The notes under the pieces are model-generated. The model saw nothing but the letters and a program-made list of their open reading frames with translations, ran no database searches and was not told the DNA's origin. Position numbers and translations under genes: made by a program. 44,450 nt of DNA, from the NCBI GenBank assembly GCA_003551455.1, contig PUMR01000026.1, positions 1 to 44,450 of the forward strand. The letters run 5' to 3'. Of this stretch, positions 41,461 through 44,450 are shown piece after piece. This stretch comes from Mollicutes bacterium (GTDB taxonomy: Bacteria > Bacillota_I > Bacilli_A > Izemoplasmatales > Izemoplasmataceae). Every line of letters begins with the position of its first letter. Positions within the stretch are counted from its first letter, which is position 1.

Positions 41461-41829
41461 ATGAAAAAACTGTTTGTTATCGCGATTCTATTCTTGGCTG
41501 TTGGTGTTGTTTCTTCGACTGAAAATAACGAGGAAAGATTCTTGGACTTTGATGATGATCATTTCCCGGAGTATGTTTCTTTGAGGGCGACTCCACAACC
41601 GAACCAACGAGCTATTGAAAGGTCACCCAGATTCAATCCTGAAATCAAACCAGTGGATTTTGATGACGATCATTTCCCTGAGTACGTTTCGTTGAATATT
41701 TCCGCAAGATTCCTTGATTTTGACGACGACCATTTCCCTGAGTATGTATCATTGGATGCCATTTCAGACAATACACCTATATTCCTTGATTTTGATGATG
41801 ACCACTTCCCCGAATACGTTTCAAAATAA
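41461..41829 (+). CDS. Secreted precursor with four copies of DFDDDHFPEYVS
   Basis: The 122-residue protein begins with a signal peptide, MKKLFVIAILFLAVGVVSS, with no lipobox cysteine, so Sec export is expected. The rest carries four copies of DFDDDHFPEYVS at residues 29-40, 66-77, 86-97 and 110-121, the last copy ending one residue before the stop. Linkers of 8-25 residues differ between copies. GAAGGAGGAG sets the start at 41461; the longer open frame upstream has no support. Layout and divergence from an RRNPP-like regulator suggest a multi-copy peptide pheromone precursor, comparable in logic to PapR of Bacillus cereus. A multi-core modified peptide or a repeat surface protein are less likely alternatives, as no modification enzyme is nearby. 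Confidence 0.85.
   Translation: MKKLFVIAILFLAVGVVSSTENNEERFLDFDDDHFPEYVSLRATPQPNQRAIERSPRFNPEIKPVDFDDDHFPEYVSLNISARFLDFDDDHFPEYVSLDAISDNTPIFLDFDDDHFPEYVSK
41545..41823 (+). repeat. Four 36-bp coding repeats (dodecapeptide cores)
   Basis: Copies lie at 41545-41580, 41656-41691, 41716-41751 and 41788-41823. They encode an identical dodecapeptide, yet 10 of the 12 codons differ synonymously among copies (only the two Phe codons are invariant). The repeats are therefore old and the peptide sequence is under selection. Confidence 0.92.
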
Positions 41830-41907
41830 TACTCTGTATTAAACGCTCTATATTCAAGCACAGTGAAATCAACCTACAACCAATCCATTTTGAAAGGAAG
41901 ATTCAAT

Positions 41908-42183
41908 ATGAGAAAACAAGAATTCATGGTGGAACTCGATGGTGTGATCGGAACCATCCACACCTATACGCGCAATCCCTTCATGATGGGCTACACCCGT
42001 GAATTGAAGCGTGCGGTCAAGCATGACGACCTCGAGAAGGTCAAGATCATCCTCGACAAGGTCATCACCTGGTACAACGAGGAGATCGACAAGATCAAGA
42101 ATGACGAGTTCGTCTTCAACAAGTCCATGCACGAGAAAGCCTATCATATTCTTCGGCAATACCGCGAAGCCTTGCAACACTGA
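41908..42183 (+). CDS. Small helical protein of unknown function (91 aa) downstream of the peptide gene
   Basis: The ATG at 41908 has GAAAGGAAG 7 nt upstream; the GTG at 41863 in the same frame has none. The 91-residue product is charged and predicted mainly helical (RELKRAVKHDDLEKVKIILDK, KAYHILRQYREAL), without signal peptide or membrane segment. No terminator is visible between the precursor gene and this one (78-nt gap), so they are probably co-transcribed, and the first good terminator is at 42406. Its codon use is GC-rich, unlike the precursor gene. I do not recognise a family. A role in precursor processing, peptide response or an effector function is conceivable, but nothing in the sequence shows it. 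Confidence 0.75.
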   Translation: MRKQEFMVELDGVIGTIHTYTRNPFMMGYTRELKRAVKHDDLEKVKIILDKVITWYNEEIDKIKNDEFVFNKSMHEKAYHILRQYREALQH

Positions 42184-42204
42184 ACCTTGCGAGAGAGAAC
42201 AGCG

Positions 42205-42223
42205 ACATGACAGTGTGTCATGT
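42205..42223. repeat. 19-bp inverted repeat
   Basis: ACATGACA-GTG-TGTCATGT is a perfect inverted repeat with 8-bp arms, 22 nt after the 91-residue gene. A third copy of the core TGTCATG follows at 42262-42268. It is probably a protein-binding site or a small RNA hairpin; there is no T run behind it. Confidence 0.5.
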
Positions 42224-42327
42224 TACCCCACTAATACTATCATAACATTGTCAACCTAACATGTCATGCTTTTCTTCGGCTACTCCCCGGTTGCGGGACC
42301 GGGATATCATCCTTCTCACATCACTCT

Positions 42328-42399
42328 CCCCATCTCCATCACTTTCCCCTATCCCCATCACTTTCCCCCATCACCATCACCTTATCACATGCATCCCCC
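42328..42399 (-). repeat. C-rich/G-rich tract with 14-nt direct repeats
   Basis: The plus strand carries five runs of four or five C (42328, 42346, 42353, 42365 and 42395), and a 14-nt direct repeat ends in TTTCCCC (42336-42349 and 42355-42368). The minus strand could form a G-quadruplex. The stretch 42184-42452 otherwise holds no credible gene; a 60-codon frame at 42266 has no ribosome binding site. Confidence 0.45.
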
Positions 42400-42405
42400 A
42401 TCGAC

Positions 42406-42446
42406 AAACAGGGACCCTTTCCCGCAGGGTCCCTGTTTGATTTTTT
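42406..42446 (+). terminator. Terminator downstream of the peptide locus
   Basis: A 13-bp stem (left arm 42406-42418, right arm 42426-42438, loop TTCCCGC) is followed by GA and six T on the plus strand. Confidence 0.9.
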
Positions 42447-42452
42447 AGGGGG

Positions 42453-43580
42453 TCATTGTGCAGTGAACACACCCATGATATGCATGATGCGAACATAGAC
42501 CTCGATCCCCTTCAAGAGGACCTCGCCGGAATAATCGAAAAGGTCACTGTGCAGAGGATGGGTGAAGCCGCGACGGACATTCTTCGTGCCGAGGAGGAAG
42601 AAGAGTCCGGGGGTCGCGTTCTGGTAGTGGGAGAAATCCTCGGCCATGAGCATGGGTTCCATCTCGGAGTGTTCTTCCTCGGCAAGGACGGTCTTCATGA
42701 TGGCAAAGAGGTCGGAATCGTTCCTCACGGGCGGATGGAGGATCCGGAAGGTTTCGGAGACGCTCACGTCATGCAAAGCCTCTATGCCCCGGCAGGCTTT
42801 TTCGATGGCTTCGAGCAGCCGGTTGTGTACCGAGGGTGTGAAAGTGCGGAGGGTTCCGGATATGTGCGCCCGGGCGGGAACGATGTTCCTGCCGTTTCCC
42901 GCCTCCAAGCGGCTGATATGCAAGACGGCCGCTTCCCGGGGGTCGGTCGCGGTCTTGACGATCGTGTTCAAGCGTTCGGCGAGAGAAAGCGCCCCCAACA
43001 AAGCGTCGGACCCTTCCTGCGGTGCCGCGCCGTGGGCGGGAGCGCCATCGATTACGATATCGAACTCGCCGTCCTGTGCGGTCATCACCCCGTCTGTGAG
43101 GCCGATCTTCCCCTCTTCGAGACCGGGATAGAGATGGAGGCCGAAGATGGCGCGGATATCCTCTTGGGCGAAAAGCCCCGTATCGACGATCGCCTTCGCT
43201 CCCCCGTTCGTCTCTTCGGCGGGCTGGAAGAGGAAAACGACGCTCTTTTCCGTGGGCTCTTCCGCCAGATATTCGGCCAGGCCGAGGAGGATGGCCATGT
43301 GACCGTCATGGCCGCACATGTGGGCGTTGGCCTCACAAGGCGTCACCCTGGTGGCGGGGAGAGCGTCCATGTCCGCACGGAAAGCGACGGCCTCTTTTCT
43401 CCGGCCCCGTTTGACGGCGAAGAGACCGCTCTTGGCGATGGTCTTGGGCGCATAGCCCAGCTTCTCGAGTTCTTCCTTGACATAACGGTGTGTCCGCGGA
43501 AGGTCGAAGCCGAGTTCGGCCCGGTCTTGCAGATTCTCCCGGTGATGACGCACGGTTTCGGATAATGTCTGTGGTTGCAT
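42453..43580 (-). CDS. M20-family amidohydrolase, probable N-acyl-amino acid or N-acetyl-diaminopimelate deacylase
   Basis: The protein is 375 residues from the ATG at 43580 (MQPQTLSETVRHHR), with GGGAG 10 nt upstream; the open frame further up runs through a terminator and is not used. M20 metallohydrolase motifs are AFRADMDALPA, ANAHMCGHDGHMAILLG with the cysteine-histidine metal set, VVFLFQPAEETNGGAK and, near the end, LMAEDFSHYQNATPGLFFLLG. It is under a lysine riboswitch, which points to lysine or diaminopimelate metabolism, for example removal of the acetyl group from N-acetyl-LL-diaminopimelate. A salvage hydrolase is also possible. No other lysine gene is nearby. Confidence 0.85.
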   Translation of the reverse strand: MQPQTLSETVRHHRENLQDRAELGFDLPRTHRYVKEELEKLGYAPKTIAKSGLFAVKRGRRKEAVAFRADMDALPATRVTPCEANAHMCGHDGHMAILLGLAEYLAEEPTEKSVVFLFQPAEETNGGAKAIVDTGLFAQEDIRAIFGLHLYPGLEEGKIGLTDGVMTAQDGEFDIVIDGAPAHGAAPQEGSDALLGALSLAERLNTIVKTATDPREAAVLHISRLEAGNGRNIVPARAHISGTLRTFTPSVHNRLLEAIEKACRGIEALHDVSVSETFRILHPPVRNDSDLFAIMKTVLAEEEHSEMEPMLMAEDFSHYQNATPGLFFLLGTKNVRRGFTHPLHSDLFDYSGEVLLKGIEVYVRIMHIMGVFTAQ

Positions 43581-43595
43581 GATGAGTTCGCTCCC

Positions 43596-43632
43596 AAAAA
43601 AAGAGTCCGCGAGCTCTTCAAGGCTCGCGGAC
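43596..43632 (-). terminator. Expression-platform terminator of the lysine riboswitch
   Basis: The stem GTCCGCGAGC / GCTCGCGGAC with an 8-nt loop is followed by TCTTTTTTT on the minus strand. The ribosome binding site GGGAG begins directly after the T run. It is the likely switchable terminator of the leader. Confidence 0.9.
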
Positions 43633-43667
43633 GCATAGACAAGTCGCATACAACCGGAATATGCCCC

Positions 43668-43813
43668 GCTTCATAAAAGCGCATTCCCTTCCCTTCGGGC
43701 AAGGTGGGGAACAGTCCCGCGCTTCTTCAGCGCGGTACCAGCTTACGCTTCGGCGCCGGCCCCTTTCCCCTCGCGGGTACTCTTGACCCCTGGCGCGGCC
43801 TCTTCTATAAAGC
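43668..43813 (-). ncRNA. Lysine riboswitch (L box)
   Basis: The minus-strand leader contains, in order, the conserved blocks of the lysine aptamer: AGAGGCCGCG, GTCAAGAGTACCC, GAGGGGAAAGGGG, GCGCCGAAGCG, GCTGGTACCGCG and GCGCGGGACTGT. Compared with Bacillus subtilis lysC these match AGAGGUGCG, UCAAGAGUA, GCCGAAG, GCUGG and GGCUGUC in the same order. The P1 helix can form from GCTTTAT (43813-43807) and ATGAAGC (43674-43668). Lysine binding should favour the terminator at 43596-43632 and lower expression of the M20 gene. The aptamer is relatively compact. Confidence 0.88.
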
Positions 43814-43824
43814 TCGTTAGAGGC

Positions 43825-43854
43825 ATCCTACCATGAAGGGGGTCGGACTGTCAA
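43825..43854 (-). promoter_or_regulatory. Promoter of the riboswitch-M20 unit
   Basis: On the minus strand a perfect TTGACA (43854-43849) and TAGGAT (43830-43825) are spaced by 18 nt. Transcription would begin near 43818, just ahead of the aptamer. Confidence 0.7.
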
Positions 43855-43894
43855 CGCATGTGGTGAAAAGTTTTCATGAAAGCGTTCGCGGGAT

Positions 43895-44128
43895 TCATTC
43901 CGCGAGAATCTTCTGCAGTTTCTTGGCCGAGGGCACCCTGCCCTTCACCTTGACTTCACCGTCGACGACGAGGGCGGGCGTCTGCATCACGTTGTAATCG
44001 GAAAAGACGGCCGGGTCTTCGACCTTTTCCACGGTCGCTTCGATGCCCAACGCTTCGACGGCCTTTTTCGCATGTTTTTCCAGAAGCTTGCATTTCTTGC
44101 AGCCCATGCCCAACACTTTGATTTCCAT
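43895..44128 (-). CDS. Mini-thioredoxin with CKKC site (thioredoxin_3 / redox-active disulfide type)
   Basis: The 77-residue protein begins MEIKVLGMGCKKC, so the redox pair is C10 and C13, followed by a helix and VMQTPALVVDGEVKVKGRVPS with the cis-Pro loop, typical of small glutaredoxin-like proteins of archaea and bacteria (redox-active disulfide protein 2 type). TGGAGGTGA precedes the ATG. It follows a permease of the UPF0718 type in the same direction by 26 nt, a pairing seen in many genomes; there the pair is often linked to arsenic or metal/thiol stress, but the function here is not assigned. Confidence 0.88.
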   Translation of the reverse strand: MEIKVLGMGCKKCKLLEKHAKKAVEALGIEATVEKVEDPAVFSDYNVMQTPALVVDGEVKVKGRVPSAKKLQKILAE

Positions 44129-44154
44129 TTATCTTCACCTCCATCAATGAATTG

Positions 44155-44450
44155 TCAACCATAGATCCAGACGCCGGCGACGAGCCCCACGACGGCGGAC
44201 AAGAGTACCACGAGCACGAAGTAGCTTATCGAACGGCGCCAACCCAACACTCTCGTGATGACGATCATGTTTGGAAGGCTCAATGACGGACCCGCCAAAA
44301 GCAGGGCGGTCGCCGGTCCGAGATGCATACCGCTATCCAGGAAGGTCTTCACGATGGGAATTTCCGTCAACGTGGCGAAATACATGAAAGCGCCGAAAGT
44401 GCCCGCGAGAAGGTTTCGCGCATATGTGTTCGTCCCGGCCAAGGGCACCA
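44155..44450 (-). CDS. C-terminal part of a UPF0718/ArsP-type permease (partial)
   Basis: The 97 visible residues end in VGVV/VWIYG-like hydrophobic text, and the gene continues beyond the end of the window. Three membrane segments are visible (around AGTFGAFMYFATLTEIPIV, GPATALLLAGPSLSLPNM and YFVLVVLLSAVVGLVAGV). The LAGPSLSLPNMIVITRVLGWR stretch is characteristic of the predicted permease family PF03773 (UPF0718), which includes ArsP. The stop codon lies 26 nt before the mini-thioredoxin gene. Confidence 0.82.
   Translation of the reverse strand, partial: VPLAGTNTYARNLLAGTFGAFMYFATLTEIPIVKTFLDSGMHLGPATALLLAGPSLSLPNMIVITRVLGWRRSISYFVLVVLLSAVVGLVAGVWIYG

Noticed and set aside
41545..41823. 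CRISPR-like or tandem DNA repeat
   Set aside because: Spacing is uneven, the DNA copies differ at synonymous positions, and the repeats are in frame inside a gene with a signal peptide and ribosome binding site.
41461..41829. Multi-core RiPP precursor
   Set aside because: There is a Sec-type signal peptide and no maturation enzyme nearby; a pheromone precursor next to an RRNPP-like regulator explains the locus better, though it is not excluded.
42266..42448. 60-codon Pro/His-rich frame
   Set aside because: It has no ribosome binding site, consists of the C-rich repeat tract and runs into a terminator hairpin.
43581..43649. Longer start for the M20 protein
   Set aside because: The extra codons cover the riboswitch terminator and its T run; GGGAG directs initiation at 43580.
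43681..43760. T-box leader upstream of the M20 gene, because GGTACCGCG resembles the T-box core
   Set aside because: The surrounding blocks (AAGAGTA, GCCGAAG, GCTGG, GGGACTGT) match the lysine riboswitch in order, and no specifier stem of T-box type is seen.

Overview
The window looks like a chromosomal segment of a GC-rich member of the Bacillota. Signs of this are a type B RNase P RNA, RNase HIII with MutS2, a lysine riboswitch, purine-rich ribosome binding sites (GGAGG/GGGAGGTG) and TTGACA/TATAAT-type promoters. TGA is used as a stop throughout, so this is not a mollicute that reads UGA as Trp. Gene order and the giant coiled-coil proteins would fit a lineage near the Mollicutes/Izemoplasma/Erysipelotrichia branch, but that placement is a guess. 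No CRISPR array, insertion sequence, tRNA or rRNA was seen.

Layout: 1-3.6 kb holds the end of a SHOCT-like protein gene, an MFS exporter and a queA-ruvB pair. 3.8-10.2 kb holds two very large cytoplasmic coiled-coil proteins; the second is interrupted by an in-frame TAA. 10.3-18.8 kb is a tightly packed minus-strand operon-like run (GNAT, lepA, PlsC-like acyltransferase, GltS-like symporter, hemW, xerD, deoB, a 66-residue membrane protein). 18.9-21.6 kb holds rnpB and pnp. 21.7-29.3 kb holds an anchored protein of unknown function, small membrane proteins, an amidohydrolase, an AI-2E-type permease, rpsO, ribF, truB, an Lgt-family protein and trxA. 29.4-33.5 kb holds mutS2 divergent from rnhC and a DUF1295-like membrane protein. 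33.5-36.2 kb is a feoA-feoB-nicotianamine-synthase-like operon with a Fur-box-like operator. 36.3-37.9 kb holds a flippase-like protein and a CDP-alcohol phosphatidyltransferase. 42.4-43.9 kb is an M20 amidohydrolase under a lysine riboswitch. The window ends in a CxxC mini-thioredoxin and a permease fragment.

The most interesting region is 37.9-42.2 kb, which has the features of an undescribed peptide quorum-sensing circuit. An Xre-HTH/TPR-like regulator of the RRNPP type (PlcR/Rgg-like) is divergent from a 122-residue secreted precursor that carries the same dodecapeptide DFDDDHFPEYVS four times. Ten of the 12 codons vary synonymously between copies while no amino acid changes. A 26-bp sequence in front of the precursor gene recurs exactly, in the same orientation, in front of the neighbouring PAS-GGDEF-EAL gene. 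In both places a -10 hexamer (TATGAT or TACAAT) begins exactly 18 nt after the element ends. The simplest reading is that exported and processed repeat peptide binds the regulator, which then drives its own precursor gene (feedback) and a cyclic-di-GMP enzyme. This is inference from sequence and has not been tested.
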